A DNA stretch of 64,000 nt from Paenibacillus thalictri (lineage in GTDB: Bacteria; Bacillota; Bacilli; Paenibacillales; NBRC-103111). The stretch covers positions 124,001-188,000 of the forward strand of contig NZ_SIRE01000020.1 of NCBI RefSeq assembly GCF_004307995.1. The letters run 5' to 3'. The notes below the pieces were generated by a model. It saw only the letters and a program-made list of their open reading frames with translations, ran no database searches and had not been told where the DNA came from. This document shows, piece by piece, positions 1-8,525 of this stretch. A program made the position numbers and the translations under genes. Each line of letters starts with the position of its first letter. The stretch's first letter is position 1.

Positions 1-72
1 ATATCGGGGGAAACGGCAAAGCGGGCAGGCGATTCGGAACGGCTGAAAACAAAAGAAGCCCCGCATGTATGC

Positions 73-137
73 GAGGCCACTGAAAAAGCAGCTTAAGTGA
101 GCGAAATGATGCTGGAGAAGCGCCAGCGTTCGCTTTC
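73..137 (+). repeat. Half copy of the 172-bp palindromic repeat
   Basis: About 65 bases match the left half of the full copy at 18662-18833, starting with the shared terminus GAGGCCACTGAAAAAGC and continuing through GGAGAAGCGCCAGCGTTCGC. After that the sequence diverges, so the central stem and right terminus are missing. It lies just beyond the 3' end of the minus-strand DeoR gene, in the same kind of gene-end position as the full copies. Confidence 0.85.
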
Positions 138-175
138 ACTTTCTGCTGTTGTCACCGGCCGGAAAACCAGCCGCA

Positions 176-961
176 TCAAGCGATGATGACTTGGATGCCT
201 TTCTCCCGGAGCTTCTCCAGCTCATCGGCGGGCGCCTTGCTGTCCGTTATCACGGTGTGTACCTGATGGACGTGTTCGATCCGATAAAACGCCACCTTGT
301 TAAACTTGCTGTGGTCAACGAGCAGCACGACATGTTTGGCATTCGCCATCAGCTTGCGTACGACCCTTGCTTCATCCATGCTTGGAGTCGTTAACCCATG
401 CTCGCTGTCAAATCCGTTAGTGCCAACAAAGGCAATTTCGCAGTAGACGCTGTCGAGCGCCTTTTCCGCCGTTTCCCCGATCAATGCGAAAGTACTGGGC
501 CTTATATTCCCTCCGGTCAGAAAAATCTGGTGTTCATTTGACCCCATAAATGTCGTCGCTACGTTAATCGCGTTGGTAACGATCGTTAGTCCGCTTCGAT
601 CTTTTATTTTTCTGGTCAGATGGCCGATCGTTGTTCCTGTGGATAATCCTACGGTCATCCCATTGCGGATCAATTTGGCGGCTTCAGAGGCGATCGCCGA
701 TTTCTCTTCAGTTAATTGATCTTCCTTCTCCATAAAGGAAGGCTCATTAAATAAATGCTCGTTCAGCACCGCTCCGCCATGACTGCGAACCAGCAATTTG
801 TCGCGTTCGAGTTTCTCCAAGTCTTTCCTCACAGTGACCTCGGATACGCCTAATTCGGCGCTGAGAAACGATACATCAACGCTTTTATGCACTTTTAAGT
901 AGTCGATAATAAACTGATGCCTTTCCAGGCTCAGCATTTTTCGGCCCTGATCTTCTTCCAT
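176..961 (-). CDS. DeoR-family transcriptional regulator of sugar metabolism
   Basis: Cytoplasmic DNA-binding repressor of the DeoR/GlpR family, about 261 residues, the usual length. The first ~60 residues hold the winged helix-turn-helix (VSEVTVRKDLEKLERDKLL, then the family signature RSHGGAVL). The rest is the phosphosugar-sensing domain, with the GLSTGTTIGHL phosphate-binding loop and the VTNAINVA strand. ATG at 961 is preferred over ATG at 967 because AAGAGGG lies seven bases before it. The gene follows the alcohol dehydrogenase on the same strand with a 140-base gap, so it may control that gene. The effector is probably a phosphorylated sugar or polyol but cannot be named from sequence. 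Confidence 0.9.
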   Translation of the reverse strand: MEEDQGRKMLSLERHQFIIDYLKVHKSVDVSFLSAELGVSEVTVRKDLEKLERDKLLVRSHGGAVLNEHLFNEPSFMEKEDQLTEEKSAIASEAAKLIRNGMTVGLSTGTTIGHLTRKIKDRSGLTIVTNAINVATTFMGSNEHQIFLTGGNIRPSTFALIGETAEKALDSVYCEIAFVGTNGFDSEHGLTTPSMDEARVVRKLMANAKHVVLLVDHSKFNKVAFYRIEHVHQVHTVITDSKAPADELEKLREKGIQVIIA

Positions 962-1101
962 TTGCATACCCTCTTTAGCAGCCGGTTAATTTCGTTTGGT
1001 TCTGAATGGTTTCTTTTTTATATCATTCAGTATAGATAAGTTTTAAAGAAATGGCAATTCAGATTGCCTTTAACCGGGGGAAAGCAAGGAATGACAGGCC
1101 T

Positions 1102-2166
1102 TTACGAATTGTAGAGCAGTATTTTTCCTTTGGCTGCGCCTGGTTTGCGATACAAGTCAAATGCTTCGTTAATGTCCGCTAAAGCCAAGCTTCGATCGAT
1201 CATATCGAGGAAGTTCAGGCGTTTCTGTTTAAGAAAATGCAGCGACAAAGCCCATTCATGGCCCGGAAAAGGAGAGCCATAAGACATCCACGAGCCTGTC
1301 AGCGTAAACTCCTTGCGGTTCATCAGTTCGAACTGCTTATGACTAAAGCTGAAGTCGCGGGAAGGCGTGCCGATCAGGCATACTTTCGCTTTGCTTGCCG
1401 CCAGCTCAAAGCTTTGTTTAATCGTAACATCGGATCCGGCTGCCTCCAGCACAACTCCAAACCCTTTCCCGGAGGTAATCTGCCGCCACAGGTCGTCCGC
1501 TCCGGCTTTGTTCGGATTCACCGTATAATCCGCGCCCAGCAGCTTGGCTTTTTCCAGCCTGGCATCGTCAATATCAAATACGGTTACTGTTTTTGCTCCC
1601 AAAATGTGGGACCATTGAAGTGCCAGCAGGCCGATATTGCCTCCGCCAAGAACGGCGACATGTTCTCCCCCTTGGAATTGAATCAGCTTTAAAGCGTGAA
1701 GAGCGACAGTTGACGGTTCGACCAGCGCCGCTTCCTCAAAGCTGATGTTAGCATCAAACGGAATCGCATTGATTTCCGGAATGGCAACATATTCAGCCCA
1801 GCTTCCATTGATTCTTGAGCCGATAAATGAATAATGTTGGCATTGCGCAAAATTGCCGCTCCGGCAATCATGACAGGCAAAACACGGCTTAAGCGGAATT
1901 CCTGCCACACGGTCGCCGGTTTTGATTCTTGTCACGCCGTCGCCTACGGCTTCTACGATACCGGAAAATTCGTGGCCAAGCACAATGGGGTAATGATGCG
2001 CCGCGTCGCCCATCACACGCGGCAAATCGGATCCGCATATGCCCGTGGCCATGACCTTCACCAGAATTTCATGCGAATGAAGCGGCGGGATTGCGGTTTC
2101 TTCTATTCTTATATCGTTTTTGGCGTAAAGCACGGCTGCTTTCATGCTGTTCATACGATTCGCCAT
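1102..2166 (-). CDS. Zinc-dependent medium-chain alcohol/polyol dehydrogenase, galactitol-1-phosphate 5-dehydrogenase-like
   Basis: NAD(P)-dependent zinc dehydrogenase, about 354 residues. Catalytic zinc ligands are visible as GICGSD (Cys44) and GHEFSG (His65, Glu66). The structural zinc lobe has Cys95, Cys98, Cys101 and Cys109. A Rossmann motif VAVLGGGNIGLLAL lies near residue 170. The closest named subgroup by pattern is galactitol-1-phosphate/sorbitol dehydrogenase; the substrate is inferred. The start is ambiguous among ATG codons at 2166, 2154 and 2145; 2166 has a GGGATGG about ten bases upstream. The gene is separated from the upstream GDPD gene by a minus-strand terminator and a palindromic repeat, so it probably has its own promoter and forms a unit with the DeoR gene. 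Confidence 0.85.
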   Translation of the reverse strand: MANRMNSMKAAVLYAKNDIRIEETAIPPLHSHEILVKVMATGICGSDLPRVMGDAAHHYPIVLGHEFSGIVEAVGDGVTRIKTGDRVAGIPLKPCFACHDCRSGNFAQCQHYSFIGSRINGSWAEYVAIPEINAIPFDANISFEEAALVEPSTVALHALKLIQFQGGEHVAVLGGGNIGLLALQWSHILGAKTVTVFDIDDARLEKAKLLGADYTVNPNKAGADDLWRQITSGKGFGVVLEAAGSDVTIKQSFELAASKAKVCLIGTPSRDFSFSHKQFELMNRKEFTLTGSWMSYGSPFPGHEWALSLHFLKQKRLNFLDMIDRSLALADINEAFDLYRKPGAAKGKILLYNS

Positions 2167-2207
2167 CAATTTTGCACCATCCCAACTATAATTATTTGGC
2201 GATTTGG

Positions 2208-2247
2208 AAAAAAAGCAGAAACAAGAGGCTGAAGTGATTGCCTCTTG
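2208..2247 (-). terminator. Rho-independent terminator after the GDPD gene
   Basis: Read on the minus strand, CAAGAGGC and GCCTCTTG form a perfect 8-bp stem with a ten-base loop. A T-rich tract including seven consecutive T follows. It would end transcripts of the binding protein-GDPD operon before the dehydrogenase. Confidence 0.75.
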
Positions 2248-2315
2248 TCTCTGCCTGAACCTTAAAGGATAAGCATGACGGCGGCTGATGCGGCCAGCCT
2301 AACCCTGATGCAGCA

Positions 2316-2487
2316 GAGGCCACTGAAAAAGTGAACGCTGCATGAGCAAATCATGCTTACGATCGCCAATTGTTCCCGAATTTCTTGAATGTACCTGCTT
2401 GCGGCAGGTGAAATTCGGGAACAAAAGCGAACGCTGGCGCTTCTCCAGCATGATTTTGCTCACTTAAGCTGCTTTTTCAGTGGCCTC
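2316..2487. repeat. 172-bp near-palindromic repeat, full copy
   Basis: Ends are GAGGCCACTGAAAAAG and its complement CTTTTTCAGTGGCCTC. The centre is a perfect 15-bp stem TTGTTCCCGAATTTC / GAAATTCGGGAACAA enclosing an ACCTGC/GCAGGT stem. There is no coding capacity. Further full copies are at 18662-18833 and 30662-30834 and a half copy at 73-137. The right terminus contains the stop codon of the GDPD gene. Size, terminal inverted repeats and lack of ORF fit a MITE or REP-like element. Confidence 0.9.
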
Positions 2488-3223
2488 GATGCAGCTCGGA
2501 GCGGCTTTGGTAGAACTTGGACCAACGTTCAAGCTCGTTGGTTGTAATCAGAGAGGTCGGATATTGAGCTGCAATCAATTCCATATCTGCAATGGAATCT
2601 ACCGGCCACGGTCCGACAATGATGCCGCGCTCCTCAATCATCTGCGAGTATTCGGCCGTCATCATACGGATCGGAACGCCCAGCAGTTCACAGCGGTTTT
2701 CCGCCATAAAGGGAAATACATACGGCATACTGCAGCTGCTCGTTAGACCGAGCCGGACATCCTGATCAAGTTTACGGGTGCGGGCAATGGAGAAATGATC
2801 AAAGCTGATTATGATGGCTTGGTCGAATGTATTTGTTTTGCGGAGCAGCTCCAGCGTCTTCTCTTCCAGACCGGGATACAAATCTCCGGCCTGCTTCAGT
2901 TCGACCATGATGTTCAGCTTGCCTTTGAGCAGCAGCAGCACTTCCTCCAAGGTGGGGACCGTTTCCTGCTCCTTGACGCGCAGCCCTTTCAGCTCCGCCA
3001 AGGTGAAATCCCGGACCATCCCCGTGCCGTCGGTCATTCGATCAACGGTGTAATCGTGCATGACCACAGGGACGCCGTCCTTGCTGAGCTGTATATCCAG
3101 CTCGACGTACGTATAGGACAAGTCGCATGCAGCTTGGAACGACGATAATGTATTTTCCGGATATTTAACCGGATAACCCCTGTGTGCGATACCTTTGATT
3201 TGCATTGTTTTTATACCTCCCAC
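2477..3223 (-). CDS. Glycerophosphodiester phosphodiesterase
   Basis: Hydrolyses glycerophosphodiesters to glycerol-3-phosphate and an alcohol. About 248 residues, the size of single-domain bacterial GDPDs, without a signal peptide, so cytoplasmic. The GDPD signature is clear: AHRGYPVKYPENTLSSF near the N-terminus, then ELDIQLSKDGVPVVMHD, supplying the metal-binding Glu/Asp and catalytic His. It starts 12 bases after the UgpB-like gene and is surely cotranscribed. In enterobacteria GDPD and the Ugp importer likewise share an operon. The last four residues and the stop codon are encoded inside the terminus of the 172-bp repeat, so the C-terminus may have been rewritten by repeat insertion. Start could be the ATG at 3223 or the internal ATG giving MQIKGIAHRG. 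Confidence 0.92.
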   Translation of the reverse strand: MGGIKTMQIKGIAHRGYPVKYPENTLSSFQAACDLSYTYVELDIQLSKDGVPVVMHDYTVDRMTDGTGMVRDFTLAELKGLRVKEQETVPTLEEVLLLLKGKLNIMVELKQAGDLYPGLEEKTLELLRKTNTFDQAIIISFDHFSIARTRKLDQDVRLGLTSSCSMPYVFPFMAENRCELLGVPIRMMTAEYSQMIEERGIIVGPWPVDSIADMELIAAQYPTSLITTNELERWSKFYQSRSELHRGH

Positions 3224-3235
3224 GATTTCTGTTTA

Positions 3236-4597
3236 CTAGTTTTTCATGAGCCGTTCGGCTTCTTTTTTGAAGTTTTCAATGGAGGCGGCAATATCCGCAT
3301 TGTCGTACATGATCGCCGATTGCATCTTTAGAAATTCCTGATCGATCGCCGGAAACTGAATATGATCGCTGGTATCGATCGCATACTGCAGCTGGTCGTA
3401 AGCGACTTGACGCTGCGGCTCCTTTTGCCAAAGCGCTTTCATTTCCGGGGAATCCACCATTTTCTTGGTAAACGGAAGATAACCGGAGCTCATGATGAAC
3501 TGCTGCGCGCCCTTCGGATCTGTCATAGCCCAGTGAATAAATTCCCAAGCCGCATCTTTGTTTTTCGATTGCGAGAGCAGCGCAATGTTCGCTCCCCCGG
3601 TCGGAGAACCGTAGGTATCCTTCATCGGCAGAAAAGCAGTTGCATAATTAAATTTGGCGTTATTGATAAAAGAGCCGATGTTGCCGGTAGAAGAGTAAAG
3701 CATGCCGATCTGGCCGCTGATAAACATTTGGCTCGTTATCGAGCCGGAATCTTTGGCGGGAGGGTAATATAACGCTCCGGTGCTTTGCATCTCCTTGAGA
3801 AATTTGAAGGCGTTAATACCTTCCATGCCGAATCCGATGGAAGTGCCCTGCTGGTTGATGTATCTGCCCTTCTGCTGAACAATCATGGCAACCGGATGCC
3901 AGCTCTCGAACACCATGGAATAGCCGTAGCGCTTGTATTCGTTATTTTCTTTAATGACCAGCGCGTTGGCGACCTTTTTCAAATCGTCCCAGGTTTTTGG
4001 AATTTCAAGCCCTTTTTCGTCCAGCATCGTCTTGTTGACGTGCAAAATCGCGGTTGAACGATTAAATGGCAGAGCAACCAGCTTGTTATTAAAGGTAATG
4101 TTGCCCATCAGTCCAGGGACGAAATCGTCTTTGCTCATACCGGATTTTTTCAAATACGGATTGATGTCCTCAAGCACATCGGCGTCCGCAAGCAAAGGGA
4201 TGAAACCACGTTCGACCATGGCGATGTCCGGTGCGGTTTTGGCCGGAATGGCTTGCTGCAGTTTGGTCAGCGTTTCGGCGTATGCGCCTTGGAACGTTCC
4301 GACAACTTCGATTTTATTTTGCGACTCGTTGAAGCTTTTGATCATCGCATCGATATATTCGCCGTTTTTGCCGCCCATGGAATGCCAGAAGTTAATCGTC
4401 ACTTTGCCGCCGCCGGCTGCCGGGGAGGAAACTGCTGCAGGTTTGGAAGGCTCTGCGGTCTGCGGAGGCGGGGAACCTGTGCCAGGATTGGACTGTGTTC
4501 CGGCGCTTTGCTGCGGCTGTGCGCCTCCGGAGCAAGCGGTGAGCATGGTTGTGATCATTGCGGCCGCAAGCGCAATTCCGGTTGCCTGTTTCTTCAT
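3236..4597 (-). CDS. ABC transporter substrate-binding lipoprotein, UgpB-like
   Basis: Extracellular solute-binding protein of family 1, about 453 residues, anchored as a lipoprotein: MKKQ signal, hydrophobic stretch, lipobox LTAC with Cys22. A Ser/Pro/Ala-rich linker follows, then NFWHSMGGKNGEYID, which closely resembles the start of mature UgpB (glycerol-3-phosphate binding). The neighbouring GDPD supports a glycerophosphodiester or glycerol-3-phosphate ligand. No permease genes are in this transcript; the nearest are at 9794-11581, so this is an orphan binding protein locally. Start at 4597 has GGAGG nine bases upstream. A strong promoter lies at 4683-4711. Confidence 0.9.
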   Translation of the reverse strand: MKKQATGIALAAAMITTMLTACSGGAQPQQSAGTQSNPGTGSPPPQTAEPSKPAAVSSPAAGGGKVTINFWHSMGGKNGEYIDAMIKSFNESQNKIEVVGTFQGAYAETLTKLQQAIPAKTAPDIAMVERGFIPLLADADVLEDINPYLKKSGMSKDDFVPGLMGNITFNNKLVALPFNRSTAILHVNKTMLDEKGLEIPKTWDDLKKVANALVIKENNEYKRYGYSMVFESWHPVAMIVQQKGRYINQQGTSIGFGMEGINAFKFLKEMQSTGALYYPPAKDSGSITSQMFISGQIGMLYSSTGNIGSFINNAKFNYATAFLPMKDTYGSPTGGANIALLSQSKNKDAAWEFIHWAMTDPKGAQQFIMSSGYLPFTKKMVDSPEMKALWQKEPQRQVAYDQLQYAIDTSDHIQFPAIDQEFLKMQSAIMYDNADIAASIENFKKEAERLMKN

Positions 4598-4682
4598 AAT
4601 TATAACCTCCATATTTTTGAAATGTAAATATAACAATAATTTTTAGTTTCGAATACCTTCGTTTAATTTCGTTTATAGTTTT

Positions 4683-4711
4683 ATATTATTTCGCTTTGTA
4701 ATGACTGTCAA
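4683..4711 (-). promoter_or_regulatory. SigA-type promoter of the UgpB-like/GDPD operon
   Basis: On the minus strand TTGACA (4706-4711), a 17-base spacer, and TAATAT (4683-4688). It lies about 90 bases before the lipoprotein start and is divergent from the nanA promoter. Confidence 0.7.
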
Positions 4712-4784
4712 TATGAAACCATGTAATGATTTTGTAAAGTTTTGCCGCTCTGAAAATGTTTCTTAAGTGATTAAAAAATCATAC

Positions 4785-4813
4785 TTGTTAAATTAGTCGG
4801 ATCGGTATATCAT
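4785..4813 (+). promoter_or_regulatory. Probable promoter of the NanA-type aldolase
   Basis: TTGTTA (4785-4790), 17-base spacer, TATCAT (4808-4813). The spacer carries CGGATCGGT, a half site of the palindrome found at 4823-4839, as expected for a repressor covering the promoter. Confidence 0.5.
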
Positions 4814-4822
4814 TTAATCAGA

Positions 4823-4839
4823 AACCGATCGGATCGGTT
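4823..4839 (+). promoter_or_regulatory. Operator-like palindrome upstream of the aldolase
   Basis: AACCGATCGGATCGGTT is a perfect 8+1+8 dyad placed just downstream of the predicted transcription start. An identical 17-mer occurs immediately after the gene at 5773-5789. The binding regulator is unknown; LacI-, GntR- or RpiR-type proteins bind dyads of this kind. Confidence 0.65.
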
Positions 4840-4871
4840 GTAAAAATACACTTACAAGAGAGGTATCCCTC

Positions 4872-5774
4872 ATGAATGCTCAATTATCTCGCATGAACGG
4901 CATCATACCTGCATTAATTACGCCTTACACAAACGAAGGAAAGCTGAACAAACCCGTTACCCGTCAGCTTGTGCGTCATTTGCTGTCCAAAGGGGTTGCC
5001 GGCTTCTATTTAAGCGGCAGCACGGGAGAAGGTTTTATGCAGTCGATCGATGAGCGGAAAGCGTTTCTTGAGCTTGTGCTCAGCGAAGTAAAAGGGGAAG
5101 CTCCTGTAATCGCTCACATCGGCGCCATGGATACGGCAACGTGCGTGGAGCTGACCAAACATGCGGCCGAAGTGGGAGCGGATGCGGTTTCCGCCGTAGC
5201 GCCGTTTTATTACAAGCATGGCCTGGAGCAAGTAAAGCAGCATTACCTTGATATCGCCGGAGCGGCGGACATTCCGCTGATCATATACCATTTCCCGGCA
5301 ATGACGGGCGTTAATGCGTCTGCGTCATTCTACAAAGAGCTGGCGCAAGTCGATAACATTGTCGGAGTTAAATTTACTTCGATGAACACGTTTGAGCTGC
5401 AGCAGCTGATTTCCGCCTGCGGCGAAGATTTCCTCGTATTTAACGGCCCGGACGAAGCGTGTCTGGCGGGTCTGACGATCGGCTGCTGCGGAGCGATCGG
5501 CAGCACTTATAACATTATGCCGGGCAAATTCGTAGAGCTGTACAACGCCTTCCATTCGGGAGACATCGCTCAAGCGAGAAAGCTGCAATATGAAGTGAAC
5601 GAAGTGATCGCGGAGCTGTTGAATTATGATTTTATCGCGTTTGAACGGGAAATTCTCCGTTTGCAGGGCTTTGAAGTAGGAGAGCCGCGTAAGCCGATTC
5701 AGCAGTTGACCGACGAGCAGCGCAGAAAAATCCGCGATTTTGCCGTCAAATTTGATTTTCTGGAAGTGAAGTAA
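4872..5774 (+). CDS. nanA: DapA/NanA superfamily aldolase, N-acetylneuraminate lyase-like
   Basis: TIM-barrel class I (Schiff-base) aldolase of 300 residues. GSTGEGF at 49-55, Tyr139 in YHFPAMTGV, and Lys167 in GVKFTS as the Schiff-base lysine are visible. The pattern FNGPDE...GAIGSTYNIMP is typical of N-acetylneuraminate lyases rather than dihydrodipicolinate synthases. It likely cleaves sialic acid or a related 2-keto-3-deoxy acid; no other sialic-acid genes (nanE, nanK, nanT) are present, so the substrate is uncertain. The RBS AGAGAGG precedes the ATG. It is divergent from the UgpB-like operon and bracketed by two identical operator-like dyads and a downstream terminator, so it is a single-gene unit. 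Confidence 0.8.
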   Translation: MNAQLSRMNGIIPALITPYTNEGKLNKPVTRQLVRHLLSKGVAGFYLSGSTGEGFMQSIDERKAFLELVLSEVKGEAPVIAHIGAMDTATCVELTKHAAEVGADAVSAVAPFYYKHGLEQVKQHYLDIAGAADIPLIIYHFPAMTGVNASASFYKELAQVDNIVGVKFTSMNTFELQQLISACGEDFLVFNGPDEACLAGLTIGCCGAIGSTYNIMPGKFVELYNAFHSGDIAQARKLQYEVNEVIAELLNYDFIAFEREILRLQGFEVGEPRKPIQQLTDEQRRKIRDFAVKFDFLEVK

Positions 5775-5789
5775 CCGATCGGATCGGTT
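5773..5789 (+). promoter_or_regulatory. Second copy of the operator-like palindrome, downstream of the aldolase
   Basis: Identical 17-mer AACCGATCGGATCGGTT to that at 4823-4839, overlapping the last bases of the aldolase stop codon. The next two bases (GT) also match. It lies upstream of the terminator at 5811. Confidence 0.6.
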
Positions 5790-5810
5790 GTGATGGATGA
5801 ATAGTGGCAA

Positions 5811-5846
5811 AACCGCAGGCGGCCAAGCGCATCCTGCGGTTTTTTA
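5811..5846 (+). terminator. Rho-independent terminator after the aldolase
   Basis: AACCGCAGG pairs with CCTGCGGTT across an internal GC-rich loop, followed by a run of T. It separates the aldolase from the AraC regulator. Confidence 0.8.
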
Positions 5847-5876
5847 AAATATGTTGCCGAAGGGAGCTTCTCCGCC

Positions 5877-8252
5877 ATGCCGCGCTTCAGTAAGCCATGC
5901 CGCCTTATTTCCGCTATGAGCCGTAAAAAAATCGTGCTGTGTATCATACTGATCGCGGTGTTGGCGGTGTCTGTTCCGCTGCTTGTTATGTTGACAGCAG
6001 CGTACCGAAGTATGAGCCATACGATGGAGCGGGAGGCGGGAGAAGCCGGCACGCGGCAATTGCAGCAATCGGTCAGGGGACTGGAGTCATTGTTCAGCCA
6101 GCTGAAAGAGGCGGGGACGCTCGCCGCGGTCAGCCCGTCGTTCAGCCGGTTCGAACGTTATTCCGGCGAATTAGGGTCCGCGAGGTTGTATCATACCGGC
6201 GAAACGGGATCGGAGCAGGAAACGGCGTACGCGATGGTCCGCAGCGAAGCGGCTGAACGGCTGCAATCGCTGTTTGTGGCCGGCGGTTTTGTGGAGTCGG
6301 TGTATTTTTACGATCTGAACAAAGGCATCGTGTTGGCGCTGGACCGCAAAGGAAGCCCACAGCAATATGTGTACGGCGCTTTTTACGACAAAAGCGGTTC
6401 GATTCCGGCACAAGGCGGCTCGGATCCATTGCAGCTGAATGTGCGTTCCGTTAAAGGGGAAGGCGGCAGCGAGCGGAAGCTGCTGACTTTATTGATCAAA
6501 ACCGGAGTACCCGGCAATGCGCTGGCCGTTAATCTGGATCCTGCGTTATTGTACGGCAGCTTGCACGAGCAGAACGGCCAAGCCGAGCTGTATGCCGTCT
6601 CGGCTTCGGGGGCGCTTGTGCTTCAGCCGGAAGGCAGGACGGAGGCCGGCGCTTCCAACAACGGTTACGCCAGATTGCAGGAACTACTGCGGAATGAGGC
6701 AGACGGCAGCGCGGCGGCAATCGGGGCGGTCCGCATTGCAAGCCAAAGCGGTCAGCGGGTGCAGCTTGCCAGCCTGCACTCCGCGATGCTGGGCTGGACG
6801 TTTTATCGTATTTCGGAATGGAAGCCGTTTCACGAAAACGCCGGTTATCTTACCTTTGGCATTGTATATTGTGCAGTGATTGCCGCCGCCGCGCTCATAA
6901 TCTGGTTCTCGCTAAAACGCACCGCTGCGGGAAGTTCCTTCCGCCCCCGAACGAACCAAGCGGAAGCCGGCGACCCCTCCTTCGCCAGCGATTGGTGTGA
7001 GCTTCACTCGGAGCAAGCGGCTTCGCTGGAGCGCGATTTTTATCAGCAGCGGTGGCTAGAACGATTGCCGGTTTACCAGGAAGCTTTCAAACGCTCGCTG
7101 ATCGATTCGCGCAGCCATACACTGGATGAATTGGCGCAGCAGAAACGGCGGCTGCAGCTAAACATGGAATTGGAGCAGCTGATGCTGATGGTTGTTTCCA
7201 TAGATCCGGAAATATCGGGGCAAGCTCCGGAATCCCGCCTCGCCGCCGACGAATTGCACAATCTCAAGGTGCTGGAATGCATTACTTCGGGCGGTATTTT
7301 CAAGGGGAAGCTGTTTGCCGTGGAGATGACGGAGGACCGGATTGCGGTTGTCGTCCATACGGCCGGATCGGACATCATTTATTTGCTGGGAAAAGTCCGG
7401 GACCTGCTCGACCGGCTGCATAACATGTGCACAGGCAGCTTCTCCATCGGCGTCGGCCGCTTGTGCGATACGGCCTTGGACCTGCCGCGGGCATATGAAG
7501 AAGCGCTGGAGGCGTTATGGCAACGTGTTACCGACGAGGCCAATCAAGTGATTTATATCGATGATATCGCGGCCACTCCGCAGGACCGCATGTTGCTTTC
7601 ACGTGCGCAAGCCGACGCGCTGCTGAGGGCTGTGCAAACGGGGCGTGCCGCGGAAGCGGTCCGCTTGTTTCGGGAAATCGCGGAGACTATGCGGCAGCAA
7701 AGCAAAGAAGCGCCCTACGGGCATATTCAAGCCGAATGGATGACGCTGCGCGGACGTATAATGGCCGTGCTGCATCGCATAGGAGCCGCTGCCGGCGGGG
7801 CGGACGAATCCGCATCGGTTGATGCCGGGGTGTCCCGGCTGCAGACGCTATCCGAGTCTGCCGAAATGCTGGAGCGTTATATCGGGGATGCGGCGAAGCG
7901 GGCCGGAGAAGCGCTGCGGGCCAAAGACCGCCGTCTCGCGGATAAATTGATCGCCATGATCGGGACACTGCCCGATTCGGATCTATCGCTGCATGCCGTC
8001 GCCGCCCGGCTTCAGCTCAACCCGTCTTACATCGAACGGCTGTTCCGGCGTTCCACAGGCGGGACCTACGCCGACTATGTCAACGGGGTGAGGATCGCCA
8101 AAAGCAAACAGCTGCTGCTGTTCAGCCAACTGAGCGCCGAGGAAATCGGCAGGAAGGTCGGTTACGACAACATGTATTACTTTCTCAAAATATTTAAGGA
8201 ACAAACCGGGATGACACCCGGGGAGTTCCGCAAATCGGCCGGGAAGCATTAA
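5877..8252 (+). CDS. Membrane-anchored AraC-family regulator, YesS-like
   Basis: 791 residues with a membrane segment near the N-terminus (VLCIILIAVLAVSVPLLVML), an extracytoplasmic sensory region, a second membrane segment around residues 320-345 (YLTFGIVYCAVIAAAALIIW), a cytoplasmic linker, and a C-terminal double helix-turn-helix (SLHAVAARLQLNPSYIERLF, then the YDNMYYFLKIFKEQTGMTPGEFR signature region). This architecture matches B. subtilis YesS-type one-component regulators of polysaccharide use. Start at 5877 has GAAGGGAG ten bases upstream; the later ATG at 5916 has none. It precedes the MFS and ABC permease genes and is a candidate activator of one of them. Confidence 0.85.
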   Translation: MPRFSKPCRLISAMSRKKIVLCIILIAVLAVSVPLLVMLTAAYRSMSHTMEREAGEAGTRQLQQSVRGLESLFSQLKEAGTLAAVSPSFSRFERYSGELGSARLYHTGETGSEQETAYAMVRSEAAERLQSLFVAGGFVESVYFYDLNKGIVLALDRKGSPQQYVYGAFYDKSGSIPAQGGSDPLQLNVRSVKGEGGSERKLLTLLIKTGVPGNALAVNLDPALLYGSLHEQNGQAELYAVSASGALVLQPEGRTEAGASNNGYARLQELLRNEADGSAAAIGAVRIASQSGQRVQLASLHSAMLGWTFYRISEWKPFHENAGYLTFGIVYCAVIAAAALIIWFSLKRTAAGSSFRPRTNQAEAGDPSFASDWCELHSEQAASLERDFYQQRWLERLPVYQEAFKRSLIDSRSHTLDELAQQKRRLQLNMELEQLMLMVVSIDPEISGQAPESRLAADELHNLKVLECITSGGIFKGKLFAVEMTEDRIAVVVHTAGSDIIYLLGKVRDLLDRLHNMCTGSFSIGVGRLCDTALDLPRAYEEALEALWQRVTDEANQVIYIDDIAATPQDRMLLSRAQADALLRAVQTGRAAEAVRLFREIAETMRQQSKEAPYGHIQAEWMTLRGRIMAVLHRIGAAAGGADESASVDAGVSRLQTLSESAEMLERYIGDAAKRAGEALRAKDRRLADKLIAMIGTLPDSDLSLHAVAARLQLNPSYIERLFRRSTGGTYADYVNGVRIAKSKQLLLFSQLSAEEIGRKVGYDNMYYFLKIFKEQTGMTPGEFRKSAGKH

Positions 8253-8308
8253 TCCCCGCAGTGGCGGTTGTGCTTGCAGCCGCCGATTGGGCTTGCCGGA
8301 GAATCCAT

Positions 8309-8356
8309 AAGAGTACTTTTGCCGCAGAATGCAGGTGCGGCGGGGTACTCTTTTTT
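8309..8356 (+). terminator. Rho-independent terminator after the AraC regulator
   Basis: AAGAGTACT / GGTACTCTT outer stem with an inner GCCGCA/TGCGGC stem, ending in six T. Confidence 0.8.
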
Positions 8357-8525
8357 GCATGGCTACAAAAGGTCAAAAAAGTGCGATAGAAGATCAAAAT
8401 CGCGTCACTGAAACAGATGCCGTTTTTCCTATAATAAGAGAGCACCCAGGAGGATGCAGCACCACGAGAGGAGAGATTTCATTGTTTGTTTGCCTTATTT
8501 CAGCAGGAGGGGAACGTCGCACATC

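Noticed and set aside
3362..4646. Long plus-strand frames opposite the UgpB-like gene
   Set aside because: Antisense to a clear lipoprotein gene with conserved motifs; no domain or start signal.
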